From an uncultured Ruminococcus sp. (GTDB lineage Bacteria; Bacillota; Clostridia; Oscillospirales; Acutalibacteraceae), in NCBI GenBank assembly GCA_902790475.1, contig CADASG010000003.1, forward strand, positions 1-64,000: a stretch of DNA of 64,000 bases, written 5' to 3'. Below are positions 15,041 through 23,922 of this stretch, piece after piece. The position numbers were made by a program, and so were the translations under genes. The notes under the pieces are model-generated. The model saw nothing but the letters and a program-made list of their open reading frames with translations. It did no database searches and had not been told where the DNA came from. Within the stretch, counting starts at the first letter, position 1. Every line of letters begins with the position of its first letter.

Positions 15041-16414
15041 ATGATCCATCAATACAAACTCAACGGCTATAATATTGTGCTCGACGTATACAGCGGCAGC
15101 GTCCATGTGGTAGATGAGCTTGCCTATGACGTGATATCTATGTACGAGAGCTGCGATAAAGAGACGATTATCGCGGCGATGCTCGAAAAATACGCGGATG
15201 ATCCTGAGATCGACGAGCAGGAGATCTCTGATTGCTGTGACGATATCGAAGAGCTGAAAAAACAGGGCAAGCTTTTTACCGAAGATCAATATAAAGATTT
15301 AGCCTTTGATTTCAAAAAGCGCAATACCATAATCAAGGCGCTGTGTCTGCATATTGCCCATACCTGTAATCTTAACTGCGAATACTGCTTTGCAAGTCAG
15401 GGAAAATACCACGGCGAACGCGCACTTATGAGTTTAGAGGTAGGCAAGAGAGCGATAGATTTTTTGATTGAGAACTCAGGAAGCCGCGTAAACTTAGAAG
15501 TAGATTTCTTCGGCGGCGAACCTCTGATGAATTTTGACGTAGTCAAAGGGATCGTAGCCTACGCGAGAAGCATTGAAAAACAGCATAACAAAAACTTCCG
15601 CTTCACACTCACCACTAACGGTATGCTGGTTGACGATGATGTGATTGAATTCGCTAACAAGGAATGTCACAACGTGGTGCTCAGTCTTGACGGCAGGAAA
15701 GAGATACATGACAACCTGCGCAAAACCATTAACGGCAAGGGAAGCTATGATATCATCGTACCCAAGTTTCAGGAGTTTGTAAAAAGACGCGGCAACCGCG
15801 GATATTATGTCCGCGGTACATATACGCATAACAATACCGATTTTACAAACGATATTTTTCATATGGCGGATCTGGGCTTCACAGAGCTTTCAATGGAGCC
15901 TGTGGTTTGCGCTCCTGACGATCCTTATGCGCTCACCTACGATGACCTGCCGATATTGTTTGAACAGTATGAGATACTCGCTAAAGAAATGCTAAAACGT
16001 GAAAAAGAGGGAAGACCTCTTACCTTTTATCACTACATGATCGATTTGACCGGCGGCCCCTGCATCTATAAACGCATTTCCGGCTGCGGATCAGGCACCG
16101 AATACATGGCGGTAACTCCGTGGGGAGACTTGTATCCCTGTCATCAGTTTGTCGGCGACGATAAATACAAGCTGGGTGATATCTATAACGGCGTCACAAA
16201 TTCGGAGATCCAAAACGAATTCAAGCTTTGCAATGCCTACGCGCGTCCCGATTGCAAGGACTGCTGGGCAAGGCTTTACTGCAGCGGCGGCTGTGCTGCG
16301 AACGCCTATCATGCGACCGGTTCGGTAAACGGAATATATGAATACGGCTGCGAGCTGTTCCGCAAGCGCATGGAGTGCGCGATCATGATGAAGGTCGCTC
16401 AGGCGGATAGTTAA
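15041..16414 (+). CDS. scfB: SCIFF thioether maturase, radical SAM/SPASM
   Basis: Radical SAM enzyme of 457 residues. An N-terminal RiPP-recognition region (about 1-90) is followed by the cluster motif CNLNCEYCF near 108-116 and the SAM-binding FFGGEPLMNF. The C-terminal SPASM/twitch Cys set is CGSG, PCHQF, CKDCWARLYCSGGC. It installs thioether bridges in the SCIFF peptide encoded just upstream. The start at 15041 follows GGGGGA; an in-frame TTG at 15023 precedes that site and is rejected. Convergent with feoB. Confidence 0.94.
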   Translation: MIHQYKLNGYNIVLDVYSGSVHVVDELAYDVISMYESCDKETIIAAMLEKYADDPEIDEQEISDCCDDIEELKKQGKLFTEDQYKDLAFDFKKRNTIIKALCLHIAHTCNLNCEYCFASQGKYHGERALMSLEVGKRAIDFLIENSGSRVNLEVDFFGGEPLMNFDVVKGIVAYARSIEKQHNKNFRFTLTTNGMLVDDDVIEFANKECHNVVLSLDGRKEIHDNLRKTINGKGSYDIIVPKFQEFVKRRGNRGYYVRGTYTHNNTDFTNDIFHMADLGFTELSMEPVVCAPDDPYALTYDDLPILFEQYEILAKEMLKREKEGRPLTFYHYMIDLTGGPCIYKRISGCGSGTEYMAVTPWGDLYPCHQFVGDDKYKLGDIYNGVTNSEIQNEFKLCNAYARPDCKDCWARLYCSGGCAANAYHATGSVNGIYEYGCELFRKRMECAIMMKVAQADS

Positions 16415-16431
16415 CTTTTTTAAAAAAATAT

Positions 16432-16458
16432 TTTTGGGAGCGTCGTTTCGGCGCTCCC
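16432..16458 (-). terminator. feoB terminator
   Basis: On the minus strand GGGAGCG (16458-16452) pairs with CGCTCCC (16442-16436), followed by an A-run and then ATTTTTTT. It also closes the scfB gene on the other strand. Confidence 0.7.
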
Positions 16459-16462
16459 GGTT

Positions 16463-18340
16463 TCATATGATTTTCATAAGCAGTGAGATCATTCCGCATA
16501 GCAGCAATCCCGTCACAAGCGGTAAAAGCATAGCAAAAGCGGTCGTTTTTAAGCTCCCTGTTTCTTTTTTTATCGTTAAGCAGGTAGTGGAACAGGGAAG
16601 ATGAAAAATGGTCATTATCATCATACAAACAGCGGTCGAAAGCTGCCATCCGTTTGAAATCAGAATCCTCTGCAATTCAGCATAACCTGCTACATCCGAA
16701 AGAGTTGTTTGTGAAAGATATGCCATTACCATTATCGGAATAACGATTTCATTTGCGGGAAAGCCAAGCAAGAACGCGGTGAGTATCACTCCGTCCAAGC
16801 CGACCGATCTGCCCAAAGGGTCAAAAAACGCGGTAATGTGTTGTAACACTGCGGTATTTCCTATTTGAGTGTTGGCGCAAAGCCAGATAAACGCGCCTGC
16901 GGGAGCCGCGACCATCGCCGCTCTGCCAAGCACAAAAAGTGTTCTGTCAAAAAGCGACCTTCTCAGTGTCCTGAGTATCTGCGGCTTTCGGTACGGCGGC
17001 ATTTCCAATACAAAGCCCGACGGTTCGCCCTTGAAAACCGTCAGCGTCAATATCTTTGAAATGCCGAGAGTTGCCGCAACAGCGAATACGATAGTCGTCA
17101 GCAGGACAAAAGCGACCTCAAGCGAATTGACAAAGCGGTTCGTTCCGTTCGTAAAAAAGCACATGGTGACTGCGATCAGTATCGGGAACCTTCCGTTGCA
17201 CGGCATAATGGAATTGGTCAGAACTGCGATTTTTCTGTCACGCGGATTTTCTAATATTCGGCAGCCTGTGACTCCGCAGGCGTTGCAGCCTATTCCCATC
17301 GCCATTGTCAGGCTTTGCTTTCCGTGACATCCGCTGCGTGCAAACGGCTTATCCAGATTGAAAGCTATCCTCGGCAAGTAACCTGAATCCTCTATAAGCG
17401 AAAACAGAGGGAAAAATATAGCCATAGGCGGCAGCATGACCGAAATAACCCAACTGAGAGTTGTATAAACTCCGTCTGTCAGCAATCCTCGGATAAACGC
17501 GTTCAATTGAAGGGCTTTCAGCAGAGTACACAGAAGAGGCTTCAGCCTTTCAAACCCGTAACTTAGCCATTGGCTCGGATAATTCGCGCCTGCCGCCGTT
17601 ATCCAAAACAACAGCGCAAAAACTCCGAGCATAATGGGGATTCCCCACCGTTTTGACGTAACTATCTTATCCCATTTTTCCGTTCTTCGGTTTACTCGCT
17701 GCTCACCGTCTTTTTGAACGCACTCTTTGCAAATTTCCGCACTTAAAGCAGTGAGCTTTTTTATATGATCACGGTGCCACTCCCGATAATTATCACCCAA
17801 CATATTATTATTTTGAAACGGAGGCTTGCATTCATAATCTCCGATACAAATCTCTGACACGGTTTTTTTGAGCGCTTTGATCCCCTGTTGTTTTGCGGCG
17901 CTGCATTTGACAACGGGAATACCGAGTCTTTGCGAAAGCGCATGTGCGTCAACACAGATACCGTTTCTTTTGGCTTCATCACAGAGATTCAGACAAAGCA
18001 CAGCCTTTTTTGCAAGAGACATCACTTGCAGAGCAAACACCAGATTTCGTTCGATCGCGTTTGCGTCCGCGACAATGACCACGCAGTCGTTTTCATTGCG
18101 GATCAGATGATCCCTTGTGACAGTTTCTTCCTTTGAAAAAGACAGCATGGAATAAGCGCCGGGTAAATCGGTAACAGTGAAGCGGTTTTCCATATAACTA
18201 TAGTGTCCCTCGGTACACTCAACCGTTTTGCCTGTCCAGTTACCCGTGTGCTGGTTCATTCCCGTCAGCTCGTTAAAAATCGTGCTTTTGCCTACGTTGG
18301 GATTTCCCGCAAGCGCTATGTGAAATTCGCTCCTACTCAT
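16463..18340 (-). CDS. feoB: Ferrous iron transporter FeoB
   Basis: Membrane Fe(II) transporter of 625 residues. The N-terminal G-domain shows GNPNVGKST, DLPGAYSM and LCLNLCDEAKR (NKxD-like position altered to NLCD, common in FeoB). A helical insert follows, then about eight membrane helices with Nucleoside-recognition/Gate repeats (SLIEDSGYLPRIAF and GCNACGVTGCRI). Length is slightly short but complete. Its ATG overlaps the TGA-containing end of feoA by four bases. No FeoC gene is next to it. Confidence 0.94.
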   Translation of the reverse strand: MSRSEFHIALAGNPNVGKSTIFNELTGMNQHTGNWTGKTVECTEGHYSYMENRFTVTDLPGAYSMLSFSKEETVTRDHLIRNENDCVVIVADANAIERNLVFALQVMSLAKKAVLCLNLCDEAKRNGICVDAHALSQRLGIPVVKCSAAKQQGIKALKKTVSEICIGDYECKPPFQNNNMLGDNYREWHRDHIKKLTALSAEICKECVQKDGEQRVNRRTEKWDKIVTSKRWGIPIMLGVFALLFWITAAGANYPSQWLSYGFERLKPLLCTLLKALQLNAFIRGLLTDGVYTTLSWVISVMLPPMAIFFPLFSLIEDSGYLPRIAFNLDKPFARSGCHGKQSLTMAMGIGCNACGVTGCRILENPRDRKIAVLTNSIMPCNGRFPILIAVTMCFFTNGTNRFVNSLEVAFVLLTTIVFAVAATLGISKILTLTVFKGEPSGFVLEMPPYRKPQILRTLRRSLFDRTLFVLGRAAMVAAPAGAFIWLCANTQIGNTAVLQHITAFFDPLGRSVGLDGVILTAFLLGFPANEIVIPIMVMAYLSQTTLSDVAGYAELQRILISNGWQLSTAVCMMIMTIFHLPCSTTCLTIKKETGSLKTTAFAMLLPLVTGLLLCGMISLLMKII

Positions 18341-18585
18341 CTGTTGCTCCCGTCAATGCAAATGATGATTTTTGCGCTGTCCGCGTGTCTGAGCGCAAAA
18401 ACCGTGTTGTTGATTCGGTAAGCAATAGGATCGCCGAACGGCGAGGTGATCAGCGAAGAAATTTGACAGCCTTCTATCAAACCGAAATCCGCCAATCTGT
18501 CGGCTAAATCAGAAGGGGTATTTATCTTTAAAACTGTCCCGGATCGGGAGGAGGATAGATCGCATAGCGGTATTATTCGATTCAC
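18337..18585 (-). CDS. feoA: Ferrous iron transport protein FeoA
   Basis: SH3-fold accessory protein of 82 residues that supports FeoB. The family core is visible: LADRLADFGLIEGCQISSL and GDPIAYRINNTVFALRHADS. The start is a GTG at 18585 with GGTGAT about seven bases upstream; no better ATG is available in frame. It is the first gene of feoAB and overlaps feoB by four bases. Confidence 0.88.
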   Translation of the reverse strand: MNRIIPLCDLSSSRSGTVLKINTPSDLADRLADFGLIEGCQISSLITSPFGDPIAYRINNTVFALRHADSAKIIICIDGSNR

Positions 18586-18611
18586 ACTTTATCACCGATT
18601 TCATTTTGTCG

Positions 18612-18642
18612 TTATTATCCATGATATGCATAGTGAGAATAA
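18612..18642. promoter_or_regulatory. Imperfect inverted repeat, possible iron-regulator site
   Basis: TTATTATC (18612-18619) and GAGAATAA (18635-18642) match as inverted arms at 7 of 8 positions with a 15-nt spacer. It lies between feoA and the divergent EamA gene. AT-rich dyads of this kind are Fur/DtxR-like, but I see no clear consensus. Confidence 0.25.
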
Positions 18643-18653
18643 TAGTTCCTCTA

Positions 18654-18682
18654 TTGCAGAAAAACGCTTTGTGTGATACAAT
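18654..18682 (+). promoter_or_regulatory. Promoter of the EamA transporter gene
   Basis: TTGCAG (18654-18659), 17-nt spacer, TACAAT (18677-18682), followed by GAGGAGG and the ATG at 18703. Confidence 0.6.
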
Positions 18683-18702
18683 ATACCGTGAGGAGGCTGT
18701 TT

Positions 18703-19641
18703 ATGAATAAAACGAATAATATCAGAAGCAGTCTGCTGCTGTCGCTTACTGCGCTGATTTGGGGCGTTGCCTTTGTTTTCCAGTCCATGGGCAACAATTA
18801 TATGCAGCCGTTTTCTTTCAACGCTTCAAGAAGTATTCTCGGCTGCATGGTGCTTGTCCCGCTGATTCTTTTCAAGACCCGTTACCCGAACGCCTTGGGC
18901 GGAAATGATTTCAGCCCGAAAAAGCTTCCTTTTAAAGCGACGCTGATCGGCGGTGTATGCTGCGGCTTGGCGCTGACAACGGCAACGATGTTTCAACAAA
19001 TGAGTCTGCAATATACGACCGTGGGCAAGGTTGGGTTTATTACAACTCTATATATTATACTGACTCCGATTTTCGGTTTGTTTCTAAAAAGAAAATGTTC
19101 CTTCATTGTATGGATAGGTGCCGCTGCGGCAGTCGTCGGAATGTATATGCTCTGCGTTACGGAAGGCTTCTCCGTTTCCTTCGGCGATTTTTTGGCATTT
19201 TTAGGTGCGGTGTTTTTTACTGTACATATTTTGATAATTGATCATTATTCACCAAAAACTGACGGAGTAGTTCTTTCCTGCCTTCAATTCTTTGTAGCGG
19301 CGTTAGTCAGCGGAACGATAGCGCTGATATACGAACACCCTTCCTTTGAGCAGATATCACAGGGAATTATTCCTATACTTTATACAGGTATTATGTCGAG
19401 CGGTGTTGCATATACGCTGCAAATCATCGGTCAGCGCGGTTTTAATCCTACTGTCGCTGCTTTGATTATGAGCATGGAATCGGTAGTTTCCGCAGTGGCA
19501 AGCTATTTCGCTTTCCGGATCGGTTTTTTAACACAGGATCAAAGCATGACTGCGGTACAGATCACAGGCTGCGTGATAATGCTTTGCGCTGTAATAATCG
19601 TTCAGCTTCCGATTGACAAATTATTGCGCCGTAAAGATTGA
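18703..19641 (+). CDS. EamA/DMT-superfamily transporter
   Basis: Inner-membrane exporter-type protein of 312 residues with ten predicted helices in two EamA repeats. The first repeat starts at LLLSLTALIWGVAFVFQS, and the second near FLAFLGAVFFTVHILIID. Substrate unknown: the family exports amino acids or other metabolites. The start at 18703 follows GAGGAGG, and the longer frame from 18673 overlaps the promoter. It is divergent from feoAB. The promoter of the B12-responsive operon overlaps its stop codon, so it probably forms a separate transcription unit. Confidence 0.88.
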   Translation: MNKTNNIRSSLLLSLTALIWGVAFVFQSMGNNYMQPFSFNASRSILGCMVLVPLILFKTRYPNALGGNDFSPKKLPFKATLIGGVCCGLALTTATMFQQMSLQYTTVGKVGFITTLYIILTPIFGLFLKRKCSFIVWIGAAAAVVGMYMLCVTEGFSVSFGDFLAFLGAVFFTVHILIIDHYSPKTDGVVLSCLQFFVAALVSGTIALIYEHPSFEQISQGIIPILYTGIMSSGVAYTLQIIGQRGFNPTVAALIMSMESVVSAVASYFAFRIGFLTQDQSMTAVQITGCVIMLCAVIIVQLPIDKLLRRKD

Positions 19642-19666
19642 TATTTTTTGTCAGATATGTTATACT
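19638..19666 (+). promoter_or_regulatory. Promoter of the B12-riboswitch operon
   Basis: TTGATA (19638-19643), 17-nt spacer, TATACT (19661-19666), placing the transcript start just upstream of the riboswitch. Confidence 0.7.
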
Positions 19667-19694
19667 GATAGATAAGATAAAAAACTGATAAAAA

Positions 19695-19835
19695 CTGAAT
19701 ATACAGGCTTTGCGTTTTATCCGATTAGGATATGTAATAGAGAATACGGTGAGAATCCGTAGCAACTGTCATTACTGTATTTGAGCTTTGCTCATAAGTC
19801 AGATCGCTGCCGCATCGCCTTGGATTTGCATTCTT
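19695..19835 (+). ncRNA. Cobalamin riboswitch
   Basis: The conserved core is visible: AGAATACGGTGAGAATCCGT (19741-19760), then AGCAACTGTCA, and the B12-box-like AAGTCAGATCGCTGCCGC (19796-19813). The peripheral part between ACTGTCA and the B12 box is short, as in the compact AdoCbl/aquocobalamin variant class. It sits downstream of a good promoter and upstream of the secreted DUF4430 gene. The expression platform follows at 19859-19897. Exact 5' and 3' limits are approximate; a covariance-model search would settle the class. Confidence 0.82.
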
Positions 19836-19858
19836 GGACAAGAAGAAGCGCAGCCAAA

Positions 19859-19898
19859 ACCGCAGCGATATTTACTGCGGTCTGTTTGTTGTGCTTTT
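19859..19898 (+). terminator. Riboswitch expression-platform terminator
   Basis: ACCGCAG (19859-19865) pairs with CTGCGGT (19875-19881), then CTGTTTGTTGTGCTTTT. A second AT hairpin (TTCTTAATAATTATTAAGAA) and a small AAGGC/GCCTT hairpin follow, just before AAGGAGG, and may control ribosome access. Confidence 0.65.
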
Positions 19899-19946
19899 CT
19901 TAATAATTATTAAGAAAGGCATTTTTGCCTTCAAGGAGGAAAAACA

Positions 19947-20939
19947 ATGAAAACATCAGAAAAAAAACTATTCTCACTCGTCATGGCACTCATTATTGCC
20001 CTTTCGCTCAGTGTTGTTCCGTTTAGCGCAAGCGCTGCGGAGGATTTGGGCAAAGTCAGGGTAGTTGTCAAAAACGAAACATTTTCCACCGCTGACAGCG
20101 CCGCGTGGGCAGGCGAATTGCTAAAAACCGATATTTCGCTTGACAGCGATTCAACAATGATGACAGTGATCGAGGATGCTTTTAAGTCAAACGAAATCGA
20201 GTACAGCTTTAACAACTACAATTATTTAGCTTCTATAAACGGTCTTTCCGAGTACGCATACAACGGCTCCGGCGGCTGGATGATGACTCTTAACGATTGG
20301 TTTACCAGCGAAGGCTCCGACGCTTATTCAGTTGAAAAGGGTTCGCTCGGAGACGGAGATGTTATCACCGTACTTTATACCTGCTCATGGGGAGCCGATG
20401 TCGGTAGCTTGTGGGGCGATACCTCGACCACTCTTAATTCGTTATCTGTCACGGGTGGTTTGCTTGATAAGGCTTTTGATCCGTCGATAACCGAGTATAC
20501 GCTTACCGTAGCTCCCGACAACGGTAACGCAGTAAGCATTATTCCCGAAGCGTTCAATAAAAACTATCAAGTCAAAACTTATTTGAACGATTACACACCT
20601 GATAAAACAGGCAGCGAATATAAAGTGCTCAGCAAGGCTATTTCCGTCAAAAACGGGGATACCGTTTATATCGGCGTAGGAAATGAAAACTGGGCTTCCA
20701 TGAACCAGAAAACCACCGAAACCGTTTATCAGCTTCATATTTCATATACTCCTCAAACTGGTGATGTGAATTTGGACGGCGAGGTCAATATAAATGACGT
20801 TACGATTCTTCAAAAATATCTCGCCGCATATTATGAGCTTTCCGACGATCAAAAGACAGCGGCTGATGTGTTCGGAAACGGAAGTCTGACTATAGCTAAC
20901 GCTACCGCTATTCAAAAGATCATTGCGCGTGTTGCATAA
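19947..20939 (+). CDS. Secreted DUF4430 (transcobalamin beta-like) protein with dockerin
   Basis: Exported protein of 330 residues. Signal peptide about 1-30 (cut near ASAAEDLG). DUF4430 domain about 37-150 with NGSGGWMMTLNDWF and GDGDVITVLYTCSWG. A cadherin-like beta-sandwich lies about 158-268 (DPSITEYTLTV). A C-terminal dockerin lies about 270-330; its first repeat GDVNLDGEVNINDVTILQKY is canonical, and the second (GNGSLTIANATAIQK) lacks the usual DD pair. DUF4430 is the C-terminal, cobalamin-contacting domain of transcobalamin and intrinsic factor. First gene after the riboswitch, with AAGGAGG upstream. Cobalamin binding is inferred from domain and regulation. Confidence 0.86.
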   Translation: MKTSEKKLFSLVMALIIALSLSVVPFSASAAEDLGKVRVVVKNETFSTADSAAWAGELLKTDISLDSDSTMMTVIEDAFKSNEIEYSFNNYNYLASINGLSEYAYNGSGGWMMTLNDWFTSEGSDAYSVEKGSLGDGDVITVLYTCSWGADVGSLWGDTSTTLNSLSVTGGLLDKAFDPSITEYTLTVAPDNGNAVSIIPEAFNKNYQVKTYLNDYTPDKTGSEYKVLSKAISVKNGDTVYIGVGNENWASMNQKTTETVYQLHISYTPQTGDVNLDGEVNINDVTILQKYLAAYYELSDDQKTAADVFGNGSLTIANATAIQKIIARVA

Positions 20940-20978
20940 GTTTTCGAGGATATTTTAGTGAGAGGAGGTTGCTGCGCG

Positions 20979-22124
20979 GTGAAAAAAGGCTTGTCTCTTT
21001 TTGTTTCTCTTATTCTTTGTGCGGTTTGTTTGTTTAGCGCTCAGGCGATATCAACGGAAAGCATAATGGAGAAGGAATCTGAAATTTGCTCGCATCTGCT
21101 TACGCTTCCGGCTCCCACTGTCGGCTCGATCGGCGGCGAATGGATGGTGCTCGGTCTTGCCCGCAGCAACAGACTCCCGGAAAGCTTTTCGGAAAGCTAT
21201 TACGCGAATGTTCAAAGCTATGTGAAAGCTATTGGCAGCGCCAAGCTGCACCGTTCCAAATCAACTGAGAACGCGCGTGTGATACTTGCGCTGACCGCTA
21301 TCGGCAAAAATCCTCTGAATGTAGACGGTTACGACTTGTTACATCCATTGGCTGACTTTGATTTTGTGAAGAAACAGGGCGTGAACGGTCCGATATGGAC
21401 ATTGCTTGCACTTGACAGCTTTCAATACGAAATCCCGATTGACCTCAATGTAAAACACCAAACTACTCGCGAAGGTCTGATAGATCATATTCTTGACAAT
21501 CAGTGCTCAGACGGGGGATGGGATCTAAACGGAGAATCTGCAAACCCGGACTTAACGGGAATGGCGATTCAGGCTTTAGCGCCTTACTACTCCTCTAATG
21601 AAAAGGTCAGACTTGCTGTTGACAAAGCGTTAGAGCTTATTTCGGCAAATCAAAACAATGACGGAAGTTTTTTGGGTAGCGGAGAAAACACCCCCGAAAG
21701 CTGCGCGCAGATCATCACTGCGCTTTCAGCGCTGAACATCGACTGTAACAGCGATTCGCGCTTTATAAAAAACAATCGGTCTATAGCAGACAGCTTGATG
21801 AGCTTTTCGGTCAACTGCGGATTTGTTCACACCATGGGCGGCGGCTATAATCAGATGTCTACCGAGCAGGGGTATTATGCTTTAGTGGCTTACAACAGAA
21901 TGCTTCACTGTAAAAATCCCCTGTATGATATGACAGATTTATCAGTCAAGGGTGATATCGACAGCGACGGAAAGGCAACGATCGACGACGCGACGCTGAT
22001 ACAGCGATATCTCGCGGATTTAGCTGATTTCTCGCGTCTGCAAAAAAAGCTGTCCGATTTATATTCCGACGACAGGATCACGATAGATGATGTGACATGG
22101 CTGCAAAGGAAACTTGCCGGATAA
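20979..22124 (+). CDS. Secreted alpha/alpha-barrel (terpene-cyclase-like, transcobalamin alpha-like) protein with dockerin
   Basis: Exported protein of 381 residues. Signal peptide about 1-24. Prenyltransferase/squalene-cyclase-type alpha/alpha repeats lie about 28-310, with QW-like motifs NQCSDGGWDLNG and NQNNDGSFLGSG. A dockerin lies about 318-381: the first repeat GDIDSDGKATIDDATLIQRY is canonical and the second (YSDDRITIDDVTWLQRK) is shortened. Transcobalamin and intrinsic factor use this barrel as their cobalamin-binding alpha domain. The start is a GTG at 20979, ten bases after GAGGAGG; no ATG fits. With the preceding DUF4430 protein it would supply both halves of a transcobalamin-like binder. 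The function is inferred. Confidence 0.82.
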   Translation: MKKGLSLFVSLILCAVCLFSAQAISTESIMEKESEICSHLLTLPAPTVGSIGGEWMVLGLARSNRLPESFSESYYANVQSYVKAIGSAKLHRSKSTENARVILALTAIGKNPLNVDGYDLLHPLADFDFVKKQGVNGPIWTLLALDSFQYEIPIDLNVKHQTTREGLIDHILDNQCSDGGWDLNGESANPDLTGMAIQALAPYYSSNEKVRLAVDKALELISANQNNDGSFLGSGENTPESCAQIITALSALNIDCNSDSRFIKNNRSIADSLMSFSVNCGFVHTMGGGYNQMSTEQGYYALVAYNRMLHCKNPLYDMTDLSVKGDIDSDGKATIDDATLIQRYLADLADFSRLQKKLSDLYSDDRITIDDVTWLQRKLAG

Positions 22125-22133
22125 GGTGTATTT

Positions 22134-23027
22134 ATGATCGATTTTGTAAAAAAGTATAAAATTGCCGTTATTGCTGCATTAATAGCGCTGACAGCGTTAG
22201 TTATTGCATTTATGCTCGGCGGCAATCCCGAGGAAAAAGCGAATAATCCGGCAGATCAGATAAGGAAGGCAGCCACAGTTGACAGTGTTGCCGAAACATC
22301 ATCAGCCGTTTTACCTTCCTCAACGAAAAAGGAAACGACTCCTTCTTCAAGTGCTTCAACGCAATCGGTCACTCAGTCTGTAACGAAAGCTTCGTCCTCG
22401 GTTCCAACTTCGACAGTATCCGCGCAGTTGCCAACTGTTTCATCTAAAGCTGCCGCAGCTGTTGCGGATACTCGCGCAAACACTTTAAAGCCTACTGTAA
22501 AACCAACAGAAAAGCCTAAAAGGACATCAACCGATAAGTATAAAACAACTCCCGTTCCGCAAGGAAAACCGGAGCCTGTTGAACCTCAGGAACAGACCGA
22601 GGCAAATAAAAAATCGACCGTTACCATGTCGATTTCCTGTGCGTCGGTTTTAAATGATATAAATAAGCTTGATGAGGATAAACATGAGATCATACCCCCG
22701 GACGGCTGGATCTTGAAATCGTTACCTGTAACGATAAATGAGGGAGAGTCTGTTTTTGATCTTCTGAAACGAGTGTGCCGAGACAAAAAAATCCATATGG
22801 AGTTTTCATTCACGCCTGTATATAATTCTGCTTACATAGAGGGTATCGGCAATCTGTATGAATTTGATTGCGGAAGCAGTTCGGGCTGGATGTACAGAGT
22901 TGACTCATGGTTTCCGAATTACGGTTCATCACGCTACGTACTGCACGGGGGAGAAACCATAGAATGGCTTTATACCACAAACATGGGCAGCGATATCGGC
23001 GGCAGCAATCAGCAGTGGGGAGAATGA
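22134..23027 (+). CDS. Membrane-anchored DUF4430 protein
   Basis: Protein of 297 residues. An N-terminal hydrophobic helix (about 8-29) acts as a signal anchor. A Ser/Thr/Pro-rich linker (about 35-160) contains KPTVKPTEKPKRTSTDK and presumably spans the cell wall. The C-terminal DUF4430 domain (about 165-295) has SSSGWMYRVDSWFPNYG and EWLYTTNMGSDIGG. It has no dockerin. Position between the secreted pair and the ECF genes, nine bases after the barrel gene, suggests it hands the ligand to the transporter. That role is inferred. Confidence 0.84.
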   Translation: MIDFVKKYKIAVIAALIALTALVIAFMLGGNPEEKANNPADQIRKAATVDSVAETSSAVLPSSTKKETTPSSSASTQSVTQSVTKASSSVPTSTVSAQLPTVSSKAAAAVADTRANTLKPTVKPTEKPKRTSTDKYKTTPVPQGKPEPVEPQEQTEANKKSTVTMSISCASVLNDINKLDEDKHEIIPPDGWILKSLPVTINEGESVFDLLKRVCRDKKIHMEFSFTPVYNSAYIEGIGNLYEFDCGSSSGWMYRVDSWFPNYGSSRYVLHGGETIEWLYTTNMGSDIGGSNQQWGE

Positions 23028-23031
23028 TATC

Positions 23032-23922
23032 ATGAAAGACGCTTTTTCAAAACTGCACCCCTTTACAAATATGCTGTTTTTTGTGTTCGCTATCGGCTTC
23101 TGCATGTTTTTGATGCATCCTGTTTGTCTGATGATCTCGTTCATTATCGGTCTGTTTACCGCGATTTATCTTAACGGAAAAAGAACGGCGGCATTCTCTT
23201 TGAAAGTTTTGCTGCCGCTGCTTTTGATGACTGTGATCATAAATCCTGTTTTTAATCACAGCGGAGCGACTATTGTTGAGTATCTTCCGTGGGGAAATCC
23301 GCTGACGCTTGAATCTATAATATATGGTTTAGCAGCCGCAGTACTGCTGTGTTCGGCAGTGCTGTGGTTTTCGTGTTTTCATAACGTCATGACGTCGGAT
23401 AAGTTTGTTTATTTATTCGGAAGAATAATACCGTCTTTAAGTCTGCTGCTTTCAATGACGCTGCGCTTTGTTCCGAGGTTCCGAACACAGCTTCAAAGTG
23501 TTCGCAAAGCACAAAAGGCGATCGGTAAAGATGTTTCAAACGGTTCTATAATCAAGCGCGTCCGCAATGCCGTAAAAATCCTTTCGTTAATGATAAGCTG
23601 GTCGCTGGAGAATTCGATTGAAACCTCAGACTCTATGAAAAGCAGAGGCTACGGATTAAAAGGCAGAACGTCTTTTTCAATTTATCACCTCACACTATCT
23701 GATAAAATCTGTATTTTCGTAAATATCGCGGAAGCGGCTTTGTTAATCGCGATCCTGTTTTCGGGTCAAATGCATTGCAGATACTTTCCGACAGTAAAAT
23801 TTGAGCTTTGTTCGGTATCTGCAATTCTGTTTTATTGTGTTTACTCGCTGTTTTTACTCACACCGCTTGTCATCAATGTTAAGGAGGAAATCAAATGGAA
23901 GCGCTTGCTGTCCGCGATTTAA
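23032..23922 (+). CDS. ECF transporter transmembrane subunit EcfT (CbiQ-like)
   Basis: Integral membrane coupling subunit of 296 residues. N-terminal LHPFTNMLFFVFAIG is followed by hydrophobic helices. The coupling helices that contact the ATPases carry the family's basic/Arg motif: LRFVPRFRTQLQSVRKAQKA and SDSMKSRGYGLKGR (ARG-like motif, with SRG). The two terminal helices are hydrophobic. It overlaps the downstream ATPase-S gene by 28 bases. The cargo is inferred to be cobalamin from the riboswitch. Confidence 0.88.
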   Translation: MKDAFSKLHPFTNMLFFVFAIGFCMFLMHPVCLMISFIIGLFTAIYLNGKRTAAFSLKVLLPLLLMTVIINPVFNHSGATIVEYLPWGNPLTLESIIYGLAAAVLLCSAVLWFSCFHNVMTSDKFVYLFGRIIPSLSLLLSMTLRFVPRFRTQLQSVRKAQKAIGKDVSNGSIIKRVRNAVKILSLMISWSLENSIETSDSMKSRGYGLKGRTSFSIYHLTLSDKICIFVNIAEAALLIAILFSGQMHCRYFPTVKFELCSVSAILFYCVYSLFLLTPLVINVKEEIKWKRLLSAI

